Assembly: GCF_022271435.1 (NCBI RefSeq)
Contig: NZ_JAFIQY010000028.1
Location: 1 to 64,000 of the forward strand
Direction of reading: 5' to 3'
Length of the DNA stretch: 64,000 nucleotides
From: Streptomyces monomycini
GTDB lineage: Bacteria > Actinomycetota > Actinomycetes > Streptomycetales > Streptomycetaceae
The notes below the pieces were generated by a model. That model did not search any database. It saw only the letters and a program-made list of their open reading frames with translations, and was not told where the DNA came from. Shown here in pieces: positions 1-7,773 of the stretch (its first letter is position 1; every line of letters starts with the position of its first letter). The position numbers were made by a program, and so were the translations under genes.

Positions 1-120
1 CTGCACTGGTTCAGCCGCCTGCGCATCCGCTGGGAAACCCGCGACGACATCCACGAAGCATTCCTGAAACTCGCCTGCTCACTCATCTGCTGGCGACGCC
101 TGCGTCCCACATTGCGTTAG
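1..120 (+). pseudogene. C-terminal end of an IS5-family transposase (cut by window edge)
   Basis: Frame 1 is open from the first base to a TAG at 118-120 and encodes about 39 residues, including WFSRLRIRWE and FLKLACSLICWRRL. This resembles the C-terminal helix of IS5-family DDE transposases, where an E-containing helix is followed by the IxWRRL tail. The gene starts left of the window, so its completeness cannot be judged. It ends only 9 bases before the left inverted repeat of the next insertion element, so two IS5-type elements lie back to back or nested. Family placement rests on the short tail only. Confidence 0.6.
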
Positions 121-129
121 GAGCTCTTA

Positions 130-1025
130 GGCAGTTTTGTTTGGATCGGTTGGTCGTTGGTCCAGGTATGCCGTTAATCGACGTGCAGTGGGCACGGATC
201 GAGCCGTTGCTGCCGGACCGGGCGCCGGGGCGGGGTGGTCGCTGGCGCGATCACCGAGTGGTGATCGACGCGATTGCCTTGAAGTTCCAGACCGGCACGC
301 AGTGGGTGCACCTGCCGGAGAAGTACGGCAACTGGAGAGGTGTCTGCAACCGGTTGCGGATGTGGGCCGTGGACGGCACGTGGGAGCGGGTGTTTACCGC
401 GTTGATGGCCCAGGCCGACGCCGACGAGGGCCTGACCTGGGCCGTCTCGGTGGATTCCACGGTCGTTCGGGCTCCTCAGCACGCGGTGGGGGCCCGCAAA
501 AAGGGGCTCCGGCCGGTGAGCCGGCCGGCCACGCCATCGGCCGGTCCCGCGGCGGACTGACCACGAAGATCACCTCGTCGCCGACGGCCGCTGCCGTCCC
601 TCGCCTTCGTCCTCACCGCCGGGCAGGCCGGGGACGCACCCGCCTTCGCGGCGGTCATGGCCCGCTTGAGCGTTCCCCGGCGGCGTGGCCGCCCGCGTAC
701 GAGGCCGGACGTGGTGCTGGCGGACAAGGCGTATTCCTCCGTGCGATCCGTGACCACCTGCGCAAACGCGGCATCCGGGCGGTGGTCCCGGTCCCGGCCG
801 GCCAGCGTGGCCACCGGCTGCGGCGGGGCAGCCGGGGCGGCAGGCCACCAGCCTTCGACCGCGAGGCATACCAACAGCGCAACACCGTCGAGCGGTGCAT
901 CAACCGTTTGAAGCAGTGGCGCGGGATCGCCACCCGCTACGAGAAGACCGCCACGATCTGCCTGGCCGGACTGCACATCGCTGGCATCTTCCTCTGGTCC
1001 GCTCGCTGATCCAAACGAGAGCCCC
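130..1025 (+). mobile_element. IS5-family (IS427-like) insertion sequence with TA flanks
   Basis: The element is about 896 bp. Its terminal inverted repeats are 18 bp long (130-147 and 1008-1025) and match at 13 of 18 positions, with GTTTGGATC identical at the inner side. A TA dinucleotide flanks each side (128-129 and 1026-1027), as expected of a target duplication made by IS427-type members of the IS5 family. It carries one transposase reading unit in two frames. The ends are intact but the transposase is damaged, so transposition would need a transposase supplied in trans. Confidence 0.75.
141..1009 (+). pseudogene. Frameshifted IS5/IS427-type transposase
   Basis: The first frame (141-560) holds the N-terminal half, including WARIEPLLPD, the GTQWVHLPEKYGNW segment and the DDE Asp in SVDSTVV. 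An A5G4 tract at 498-506 is where a -1 slip leads into the second frame (KGAPAGEPAGHAIGRSRGGL), as expected for two-ORF IS5 elements that use programmed frameshifting. The rest needs three further single-base corrections: near 567 (before the usual H-L-x-A-D-G), near 600, and near 741 (YSS-RAIRDHL). The C-terminal part (DREAYQQRNTVERCINRLKQ, then GIATRYEKTA) is intact in the second frame. The native -1 shift is expected; the other three make this a pseudogene unless they are sequencing errors. Confidence 0.8.
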
Positions 1026-1056
1026 TAGGCGGAGGCCCCGGGCCTGGTGTGCCGGC

Positions 1057-1092
1057 GCTCCGCCGAGGTGTACGAAATCGCCTCGGCGGAGC
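1057..1092 (-). terminator. Hairpin downstream of the alb operon
   Basis: Two perfect 12-bp arms (1057-1068 GCTCCGCCGAGG and 1081-1092) flank a 12-nt spacer. The hairpin begins 38 nt beyond the albC stop codon on the minus strand. There is no clear T tract, which is common for actinobacterial terminators. It also lies just outside the IS right end. Confidence 0.6.
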
Positions 1093-1130
1093 TTCGCGCC
1101 GGCCGGCCCGCATCGCCCGCTACCGGCACC

Positions 1131-1862
1131 TCAAGCGGCGACCGGCCCGCCCCGTTCCTCGCCTTCACCGGGCCGGACGACCACGTAGCCCTGGCCCGTG
1201 GCGGCCTGGTACTCCGTGTCTCCACCGGCGAAGTGCACGGTGACCGGGGTGAGCATGTGGTAGCAGAGCACCGAGGTCGAGACGCCGAAGACGCCGGGGG
1301 AGTCCACGAACAGCGGTGCCTCGGCCATGACGTACTTCATGCCTGCCTCAAGGTGCGCGTCGGAGATCCCCTCGCCGTCCGGGCGGTTCGTGACGACGGC
1401 GCGCACCATGTCCCGGCAGGCCGCGGCGAAGGGCTCGTCGTACTGGACGGCCTGGTCCACGCGGGCGCGTACGGCCTGGTACTCGGGGGTGTCCTGGATC
1501 TCGGAGAGGGGCCGGACGCGGAAGCGGGCGACTTCGGGGCCCAGGCTCTCCGTCGCCCGATGGATGCGGCGGCGTACGTCCTTGAGCGTGCGCTTCACCG
1601 ACTTGGCGGCCTCGCGGGGGTCACGGCCGTCCGCGATCTGCATGTCGTCGATGTGGGTATCGACATAGACGACGTCCGTCATCTTGAAATGGTGCGCGGC
1701 CCACTGCAGCAGAGCCGTGAGCCGGCGCTGACTGAAGTAGCTGTTGCCTGCGCTTATCCCGATGAGGGCGTGCTCACCCATCTTCCATAATCGCCCGGAC
1801 TTCTCACCGAGGGCTTCTGACTGCATGCCGTGGGAGTCGCCGAGGGGGACGGTATTCAGCAT
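1131..1862 (-). CDS. albC: AlbC-type tRNA-dependent cyclodipeptide synthase
   Basis: A 243-residue protein that joins two aminoacyl groups taken from charged tRNAs into a 2,5-diketopiperazine in the cytoplasm. The cyclodipeptide-synthase signature HALIGISAGNSYFSQ is present. With the start chosen here the nucleophile is Ser37, with Leu33, Gly35 and Asn40 around it, the AlbC numbering known from Streptomyces noursei. Tyr128 also matches, and Tyr177, Glu181 and Tyr201 fit the AlbC positions 178, 182 and 202 shifted by one. An in-frame ATG at 1880 and a longer form from 1937 also exist; the AlbC alignment favours 1862. It is the last gene of albA-albB-albC. Because the pocket residues match AlbC, cyclo(Phe-Leu)-like products are the first guess (inference). 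Confidence 0.93.
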   Translation of the reverse strand: MLNTVPLGDSHGMQSEALGEKSGRLWKMGEHALIGISAGNSYFSQRRLTALLQWAAHHFKMTDVVYVDTHIDDMQIADGRDPREAAKSVKRTLKDVRRRIHRATESLGPEVARFRVRPLSEIQDTPEYQAVRARVDQAVQYDEPFAAACRDMVRAVVTNRPDGEGISDAHLEAGMKYVMAEAPLFVDSPGVFGVSTSVLCYHMLTPVTVHFAGGDTEYQAATGQGYVVVRPGEGEERGGPVAA

Positions 1863-1891
1863 GTCGGGGGAATCTCTCATTCCACTTCTGT

Positions 1892-2254
1892 TCACGCGGA
1901 TTTCATATTCTTCAGGGCGTCGACCAGGCGCATGCATACGTCGTCAAGGATTCCGGGAAGCAGCTCATCGCCTCCCATCGGACTGAACATCTGGTCGTCC
2001 AGGCGGCGGCGAACGGCGCTGAGTTCCGGGGTGCTCACGCCGTTCTGGTCCAGGGTCTCCAGCGCCCGCCGAGCGCCGTCGAGGCAGCGGTACACGCCGT
2101 ACTCGGGCGGCTCTGCGAGAAGCCCCCGTGCGCTGCTGAGCAGATACGCGGCGAGGAGGGCGACGTCCTCGTGCAGCCGGTCCGGCGCGGCGGACGGCCG
2201 GTTCGGCACCTCAGACGGCCGGGGTCGTGGCGGAGTGGTTTCCCCAGACTTCAT
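1892..2254 (-). CDS. albB: AlbB-like small subunit of cyclic dipeptide oxidase
   Basis: A 120-residue protein encoded between albA and albC. In the albonoursin pathway AlbB is the small partner that AlbA needs to form the active cyclic dipeptide oxidase, which introduces alpha,beta double bonds into the diketopiperazine. The sequence is mostly helical (for example LHEDVALLAAYLLSSARG and VRRRLDDQMF) with no membrane segment. The ATG is preceded by a near-perfect Shine-Dalgarno (AAGGAGGT, 8 nt upstream) lying inside albA, and the two genes overlap by 44 nt, so translation is probably coupled. Assignment rests mainly on operon position and size, with a recognisable family pattern. Confidence 0.85.
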   Translation of the reverse strand: MKSGETTPPRPRPSEVPNRPSAAPDRLHEDVALLAAYLLSSARGLLAEPPEYGVYRCLDGARRALETLDQNGVSTPELSAVRRRLDDQMFSPMGGDELLPGILDDVCMRLVDALKNMKSA

Positions 2255-2804
2255 GGCTGACGACCTCCTTCTTGTCGCGGCGTTCGGAGGGGGTGGGCGG
2301 GCTCGCGGGCCGGCCGATCGGCACGATCAGCACCGGCTCGATGTGCTCGGGAAGGCCGAGCAGCGCGCCGACCGCGTCCTTGCGGAAGCTGTGCACGGGG
2401 CATCCGCCCAGGCCGACGGCGTGCGCGGCGAGGAGCAGGTTCTCCACCGCCATGGCCACACAGAGCTTGCTGGTGGCGTGGATGTTCTCCGCGGCCGCCG
2501 GAGAGTGATGCTTCGTCAGGCTCTGGTCGACGCAGGCGAGGACGCAGAACGCGGGGGTCCCGATGATGCCGGGGGAGAAGGCCCGCAGGCGCCGCACGGA
2601 CGCCGGATCACGTACGACGACGAAGGACCAGGCCTGCTTGTTGGAGGCGGAGGGGGCCGCGAGCATGGCGTCGAGCAGCTGGTCGATCACGGAGGCGTCG
2701 ACCGGCTCGGGTGCGTAGTTGCGGACGACGCTGCGGGTGCGGAGGACGTGCAGCGCGTCCGGTAACTCGCCGGGTGGTGAATCCTTCTGGGGGTTCTTCG
2801 ACAT
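2211..2804 (-). CDS. albA: AlbA-like nitroreductase-fold cyclic dipeptide oxidase
   Basis: A 197-residue protein of the nitroreductase FMN superfamily. It shows the N-terminal R(S/T)xRxY pattern (TRSVVRNY), the APSASNKQAW segment that contacts flavin and the AxGLGGCPVHSF motif near residue 130. Its known relative AlbA, with AlbB, dehydrogenates cyclo(Phe-Leu) to albonoursin using oxygen. The start is supported by AAAGGAAA just upstream. It is the first gene of the operon, so the promoter should lie in 2805-3139, where an inverted repeat sits about 110 bp upstream of the start codon. The tail KEVVSHEVWGNHSATTPAV overlaps the albB start. Confidence 0.9.
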   Translation of the reverse strand: MSKNPQKDSPPGELPDALHVLRTRSVVRNYAPEPVDASVIDQLLDAMLAAPSASNKQAWSFVVVRDPASVRRLRAFSPGIIGTPAFCVLACVDQSLTKHHSPAAAENIHATSKLCVAMAVENLLLAAHAVGLGGCPVHSFRKDAVGALLGLPEHIEPVLIVPIGRPASPPTPSERRDKKEVVSHEVWGNHSATTPAV

Positions 2805-2915
2805 GCGTTTCCTTTCAGGTAGGGCCTTCGGGATTCTCCGGGCGAGGGATTCTGCCCGTGGTGCCCAATTCTTGTCGTGTGCCGTCCAGGAGTACTCAAG
2901 CGAGACGCGAGGCGC

Positions 2916-2935
2916 ATCAGGTATGGGTACCTGAT
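2916..2935. promoter_or_regulatory. Inverted repeat upstream of albA; candidate operator
   Basis: A perfect repeat with 8-bp arms, ATCAGGTA-N4-TACCTGAT, lies in the 335-bp gap (2805-3139) between albA and the oxidoreductase pseudogene. Its size and position fit a dimeric repressor site for the alb operon. No other gene or RNA was recognised in this gap, and no regulator gene for it is seen next to the operon. Confidence 0.4.
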
Positions 2936-3139
2936 CCGGCGTCCCAGGGCCTTGAGCTATTCGATCTCTGGAGGATTGTTAGCACATCAACAATCGTTCA
3001 CGCAAGGGCAGGTGGGGGAGGTAACAGTCTTCCCTTGTGAGGTGTTCAGAAAGGCCCTTCATGCGTTCCGCCCGGCCACAACTGCCGTAGGGGTACGATT
3101 GGTTGGGCGACCGTCGGCAAAGATTCGGACCGGCGTCGC

Positions 3140-3733
3140 GTGGGTGTCGACTTCTGGTTCGACCCCGTGTGCCCGTACGCCTAGATCACCTCGTGCTGAC
3201 TGCGCGAGGTGGAGCGGGTGCGCGACATCGCCGTGCGGTGGCGGGTGATGAGCCTCGCCGTGCTCAACGAAGGCCTCGCCGTCGACCCTGAGGACCCCGA
3301 GGGGCTGTACGGGGAGTACATGAAGGCGCACGGCCGGGTGTGCGCGGCGGTCCGCGAGCGCCACGGGAACGAGGCGCTCGGCCGGTACTTCGACGCCCTC
3401 GGGCAGCGGCTCCACGAACAGCAGGACTGGCCCGGCATGGCGGCCGCGCTCGCCGCCGCGGGACTCCCGGCGGACCTCGCGTCCGTGGCGATGACCGGGG
3501 AGTACGACGCCGTGGTGCGGGCCTCGCATCAGGCGGGCATCGCCCTGGTCGGTACCGACGTCGGCACGCCGGTGCTCTCCGTCGACGGGGTGGGAGCGGT
3601 CTTCGGCCCCGTCGTGTCCCCCGCCCCCAGGGGCGAGGCGGCCGGGCGGCTGTGGGACGGCGTGGTGCTGATGGCCGGAGCGGAGAGCTTCTGCGAGTTC
3701 AGGCGCCTGTATAGGGAGTTGGACGTCGGCTGA
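3140..3733 (+). pseudogene. DsbA-family (mycothiol nitroreductase-like) oxidoreductase, two in-frame stops
   Basis: The reading frame from GTG 3140 gives VGVDFWFDPVCPYA, the thioredoxin-fold start with a CPYA motif typical of Rv2466c-like DsbA-family proteins of actinobacteria. It then meets TAG at 3182 and TGA at 3197 before continuing without interruption as LREVERVRDIAVRWRVMSL to 3733 (TGA). Relatives usually read W at the first stop and W at the second, so both stops look like mutated TGG codons. The remaining 174 codons keep the family's helical insertion and the C-terminal strand (TPVLSVDG, FGPVVSP). If translated from an internal start the product would lack its active site. No ribosome site is evident before GTG 3140. 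Confidence 0.8.
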
Positions 3734-3825
3734 CAGCGTGACACGCCACCGCGCACCGCCCTCGCCTGGATGCTTACGTTCTGGTGCGTAGCTGACGTCA
3801 TCGTGTGCGTCGTCGACTACGACGC

Positions 3826-4988
3826 CGCGCAGCGGCGGTCACGAGGGTGACGTGGTGGTGTCACCCTGGCCAGGAACGCCCTTCGAAGTGGTCCACGCCC
3901 AGGCCGCGTTTGAGTTCGCGGTAGTCGTGTTCGATGCGCCAGCGGACCTTGGCCAGACGGACCAGGTCGGCGACCGGGATGTCGGCCGGCAGATTGGACA
4001 GCCAGAATCCGGTCGGTGCGTCGGCGTCGGCGGGCCATTCCGTCAGCAGTCAGCAGTCAGCAGTCAGCAGTCAGCAGTCGGGCAGGATCCCGTCCCACCA
4101 GCCTTGTCCGGCCGAGGCCGAGGCCGCGGCCTTGACCGGACGCTCGACGGCTTTGCCGGCCGGGCGGACACGCACGGCGGCGAAGCGGGAACGCAACTCT
4201 CCTCGGGAGCCGCCTCGCCAGGTGAGAGGGGCGAATGCTTCCTGCCCGGGGCTGACGGCCAGGGCAGCCACCGATGGTGCGGCCTGCCGGTATCGCGGCT
4301 GGGGCCAGCATCCGACAGGACCGTTGCGCGTCGGGGCGACAGGCTCTGCCTCGAAGGGGTGGACGCTCGTATCCGAGCGGATGGCCAGGACGTAGGCCAG
4401 CCCACGCTCGGACAGCGCCGTCCGCAGGTGGGCGTGGGTGCCGTAGGCGGCGTCGGCCACCACGACCGGGGGTCTGATGCCCCAGTCGGCCGGTGTGTCG
4501 AGCATGTCCAGAGCCAGCCGCCACTTCTCGCGGGGCGTGACCTCGGGCGGGACGCGGGTGATGGCCCGGCGGCCGGTGTCCGACGCCCACTCCTCGGGCA
4601 GGAACAGCCGCCACTGCAGCGGGCGGGAAGCCGTGTCGGTCGCGGCATGGACGCTGACCGCGACCTGGCAGTTCGCCCGTTTGCCCAACGCTCCGCAGTA
4701 CTGCGGAGCCACGGCGACCGACATCTGTCCGTCTTCGGGTACCGACACGTTGTCGATCACCCAGGCCGTCGGGTGGATGAGCGGCAGCGTCCGCTCGACG
4801 ATCCGCCGCTGCACCGGCACCGGATCCCACGTCGACTGGTTCACGAACTGCTGCACGTTCTGCTCGTTGTCGTCCGGCAGGCGCGCGGCCATCGCCTGGA
4901 TCGATGTGCGGCGGCCGTCCAGCATGAGTCCAGTCCCCGCAGGTAGCAGTCGCCTTTTGCGCGGCACAGACGCGAACACATCAGCCAC
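3826..4988 (-). pseudogene. Degenerate IS701-family transposase
   Basis: The longest open part (4071-4988) encodes a DDE transposase core: LDGRRTSIQAMAARLPD, WVIDNVSVPEDG (first Asp), CQVAVSVHAA, VVVADAAYG (second Asp) and RFAAVRVRPAGKA. The frame stops at a 7-bp tandem array, and the following part (WLSNLPADIPVADLVRLAK, RWRIEHDYRELK) sits in another frame up to about 3826. A TGG-to-TGA change interrupts the GWHHHVTL motif near 3860. At the N terminus, near 4935-4960, the RAKGDCYLRGL segment is in a different frame. The protein is also cut short before the usual C-terminal 50-60 residues. No terminal repeats were identified. It is inactive. Confidence 0.85.
4044..4078. repeat. Five tandem copies of a 7-bp unit (CAGCAGT)
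   Basis: Five perfect copies of CAGCAGT lie inside the IS701 transposase pseudogene, exactly where its reading frame breaks. Related transposases carry a short D-C-W-L-L-T-E-W segment here, whose coding sequence is itself rich in CTG. Slippage expansion of that segment explains the array. Confidence 0.95.
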
Positions 4989-5448
4989 TTACAACGCCAA
5001 CGTGGTCCGGACACGGCCCACTTCAGGTGCATCCGCACACCCAACATGCTCGTGATCAGCGCTGATAGGAAGACCTAACGGAGTCCTATTAGACGGACTG
5101 CAGAACATTCGTGTTCAACCGCGCAGCGTCGCCGTAGTAGATCCACACCCGCCACGCCGTGTCGGCTGTCGTCCGCACTTTAACTAGGGCGTCGGCGCCC
5201 GAACTTCGTGCTTACTTCCTGCGTCGCGGGTAGGTCACCGGCTGACCCATTCGCCCACGGCAGACGAGGAGGGCCCCGCAAAGAGCTGGAAACCTTCCCG
5301 GGGGTCATGTCAACGTACGACCCCCCTGGCTGAATAGGGCTCGTCAGTGCTCTCCGGGCGACATGTGAGGAGTTCATTCTGTGGGATCACACCCTCCGGG
5401 CTTTGCGAATAACTGCCCACGACTTCCTCCTCTGGAGGCAGACAACGT
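4989..5448. other. 460-bp gap without a recognised gene
   Basis: No convincing coding sequence was found between the transposase pseudogene and the small ORF at 5449. An inverted repeat with 7-bp arms (GGGGGTC 5300-5306, GACCCCC 5319-5325) could be a weak terminator or operator. GC content appears lower than in the flanking chromosome, as expected for the edge of a mobile element. No attachment-site duplication or tRNA end was recognised. Confidence 0.5.
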
Positions 5449-5643
5449 GTGATCCGCGAAATGAGGGTCAGGCGATTTTGGATCAGGGGCGCCCCAGTGA
5501 AGGAGCGCAACATAGCCGAGAATCGCCGGTTAGCCAAACCGGCGATCGTCGCGACCATAGAGGAGTTCGCGACGGCTGCACTATTCGGTGATGCCCTTGC
5601 GGACGCAGTGGAGGATGTCGCAAGGGAGATGAGGACGCAATGA
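5449..5643 (+). CDS. Small hypothetical protein upstream of xis
   Basis: A 64-residue reading frame starts at GTG with GGAGG 9 nt upstream. The protein is basic at the N terminus (REMRVRRFWIRG) and helical at the C terminus (IEEFATAALFGDALADAVED). No family is recognised. Its stop overlaps an ATG (ATGA at 5640) that opens the frame of the excisionase-like gene, so it could be the first gene of the mobile element's leftover operon. A true gene is plausible but not proven; GTG 5497 is an alternative start. Confidence 0.4.
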   Translation: MIREMRVRRFWIRGAPVKERNIAENRRLAKPAIVATIEEFATAALFGDALADAVEDVAREMRTQ

Positions 5644-5738
5644 GCCTGCTCATGCTCCATCGAACCCGCAGCCCTGCTGCAGTCCTGACGCTGTCCATCG
5701 TCTGGCGCCTCAGCCCACCTGCACATGAGGAATCATCC

Positions 5739-5993
5739 ATGCCCACACATTCGCTGCCTGCTCTTCCTGCCACCCGTGCCGCACAAGCGGCGTTCATGAA
5801 CGTCAAAGACGCCGCCGAATACCTAGGTCTCTCACCTCACACGCTCTACGTCTGGCGTCATCGACGGCAGGGGCCGCCGAGCTTCCGGATGGGCCCCCGT
5901 GGCCGAGTCATATATTGCGTGGAGTCTGTTGATGCCTGGGTGCACGAACAGGAACAGGCGGACTCGCGAACCGCTACTGTACTGAGTCCTTAG
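5739..5993 (+). CDS. Excisionase-like helix-turn-helix protein
   Basis: An 84-residue protein whose centre (MNVKDAAEYLGLSPHTLYVW, then GPPSFRMGPRGRVIYCVESV) is the winged MerR/AlpA-type HTH found in excisionases of actinobacterial integrative elements and phages. ATG 5739 has GAGGA 7 nt upstream. A longer form from ATG 5640 is possible through ATGA coupling with the previous frame. It lies directly before a decayed tyrosine recombinase, the usual xis-int order. With the integrase broken, it has no cognate partner here. Confidence 0.75.
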   Translation: MPTHSLPALPATRAAQAAFMNVKDAAEYLGLSPHTLYVWRHRRQGPPSFRMGPRGRVIYCVESVDAWVHEQEQADSRTATVLSP

Positions 5994-6091
5994 GTGACCG
6001 GTCTGCAGTTTCAGTCCGGCCCAGTACCCAGTTCTTGATCCGTTGCTCATCCGGCGGCACTGCACCCATCCCCTACGGAAAGGCGTCATAC

Positions 6092-7209
6092 GTGTCTGGC
6101 TACATAGAAGACCGTTGGCTGAAGAAGCGTCCCAATCCGGAGACCGGCAAGCGTGAGCGCACAGCGTTGTACGGTAAGTGCACGCGCTACCGCGTCAAAG
6201 GCATACCCGGCGTCAGGAGCCGCTCATTTGACGCGCTTCAGGACGCTAAGACCTGGCTCGCTCAATCCCAGGCGGAGGCCGGGCGTGGCGAGTTTATTGA
6301 CCCGCGAGGGTGCGCAGGTCCTGCGCACCTGGATGAAGCGGCTTGAGCAGGCTCTCGGTCCGACCTCGATCCGGCTGGTCTGGGCGACCCTTTCCGGTGT
6401 TCTTCAGAACGCCGTCGAGGACCGCCGCCTCACACGCAACCCATGTCGTGTCGGCACGGTCGGCCCGCCGACGGCCACACCGGGCAGGGTCGAGGCATGG
6501 CCGCCTGAGCGTGTGCCGGCCGTTCGCGCGACGATGCCCGACCGCTACCCCGGCTGCTCGTCGTGCTCGGAGCGGGGCTCGGGCTGCGCCAGGGGGAGCC
6601 TTCGGGCTGAGCTTGGAGGACATCGACTTCGCCAAAGAGGTCGTCCACGTCCGGCGCCAGGTCAAGCGTGTGGGCTCCAGCCTGTGCTTCGCACTCCCCA
6701 AGGGCCGCAAGGTCCGGGACGTTCCGTTGCCGTCAAGCGTGGCTCGGGACATTCAGTGGCACCTGGTACCTTTCGTGCCGCTGCCGGTGCCGCTGCCGGT
6801 GCCGCTGCCATGGGCCGACCCGCGTCCGCCCGAGACGCCGGTGGAGGTGAAGCATCGGAGGCCGAGGGCGTTCGACCTCTTGGTAACCGGGCGCAGGCGC
6901 GGCGCCATCGACCGCAAGAGCTTCAACATCTACGTGTAGAAGCCGGCCTTGGCCAGAGCAGGTGTCATCGCTCCGTTGCAAGAGGGCCGCCCAGGGCGTT
7001 CTCGTGTGTGGGAGCCGTCCAGGGAGCACGGCTTTCATGCCTTGCGCCACTTCTATGCTTCCGAGGAACTGGAGGCTGGTGAGTCCGTCGTCTCCCTGGC
7101 GCGGTGGCTGGGGGACTCGGACCCGGGCTTTACGCTGCGGACGTACTCCCACTTCCTGCCCCGCGCCAGCGCACGGGGCACAGCAGCCATCGACGCGGTC
7201 TTCGCATAG
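6092..7209 (+). pseudogene. Decayed tyrosine recombinase (integrase)
   Basis: Starts at GTG 6092 behind a GGAAAGG site with VSGYIEDRWLKKRPNPETGK and the N-terminal AP2-like segment (RVKGIPGVRSRSFDALQDAK). Most of the SAM-like core is deleted after GEFIDPRG, and WMKRLEQALGPTSIRLVWAT follows in another frame. One or more indels between 6540 and 6610 precede the catalytic part (GLSLEDIDFAKEVVHVRRQV). A TAG at 6937-6939 replaces an expected Trp codon (FNIYV-stop-KPALARAGV). The catalytic box HGFHALRHFYAS and the Tyr motif RTYSHFLP lie beyond it. An inserted Pro-Leu-Val repeat (12-bp units, about 6778-6810) also interrupts it. The element can no longer excise on its own. Confidence 0.85.
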
Positions 7210-7305
7210 GCCGGATTGGGGCACCGAGACCGGCCTTGGCCCAGGGGAGAGTCGGTCTCGGCAGGTGCGCAAAGTCCCAGAGAAGCCCCACAGCGCTGCC
7301 GACCT

Positions 7306-7548
7306 TCAGGCCGCCCGGCGTTTTCGCAGGCCAGAGAACTTGCGGCGTTCCTCCTCGTCGGTGCCGCCCCAGATGCCGTAGTTCTGGCCCGTCTGGAGGG
7401 CCCATTCCAGGCAGGCGCCGGCCACCGGGCACCGGCGGCACACTGCCTTGGCGTCCGCCTGCTGCTGGGCGGCGGGGCCCGTCACTCCTACGGGGAAGAA
7501 GAGTTCCGGGTCCTCGTCCAGGCACGCTGCTTTTTCCCACCACTTCAT
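7306..7548 (-). CDS. WhiB-like (Wbl) iron-sulfur transcription factor
   Basis: An 80-residue protein with the four Wbl cysteines (Cys9 and the AVCRRCPVAGACLEWAL cluster), the GIWGG turn and a basic C terminus (RRKFSGLRKRR). Wbl proteins bind a [4Fe-4S] cluster and usually act with the principal sigma factor. The ATG follows GAGGTAAGG. It is monocistronic, and nothing ties it to a neighbour. The missing or altered N-terminal part often seen in WhiB itself makes a housekeeping or plasmid-type Wbl equally possible. Confidence 0.9.
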   Translation of the reverse strand: MKWWEKAACLDEDPELFFPVGVTGPAAQQQADAKAVCRRCPVAGACLEWALQTGQNYGIWGGTDEEERRKFSGLRKRRAA

Positions 7549-7773
7549 GGCTGCCTTACCTCGCGGGGATTGTCGGAAGGTTGTCTTCTTTCGTCTTTTC
7601 GTCGCAGGTTCCCCACGGAGCCGCGTACCGGGCCGTGCCCGTACGCGGTGGCGGCACGTCAGTCGGCCCGGCGCCTTGGGGCGGCGGGCTTGCGGGGGCG
7701 GCTGTTGTGGCCCCCTGTTGTCCGAGTCCGCACGTGGGAACCTGGATGTCCCGGGTGCCCGTGCGGGCAGGGT

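Noticed and set aside
1047..1790. Plus-strand frame of 247 codons opposite albC
   Set aside because: The minus strand encodes an unmistakable cyclodipeptide synthase; the plus frame has no domain.
4989..5448. tRNA gene or attachment site next to the integrase remnant
   Set aside because: No cloverleaf, CCA-end or T-loop sequence and no direct repeat pair could be found on either side.
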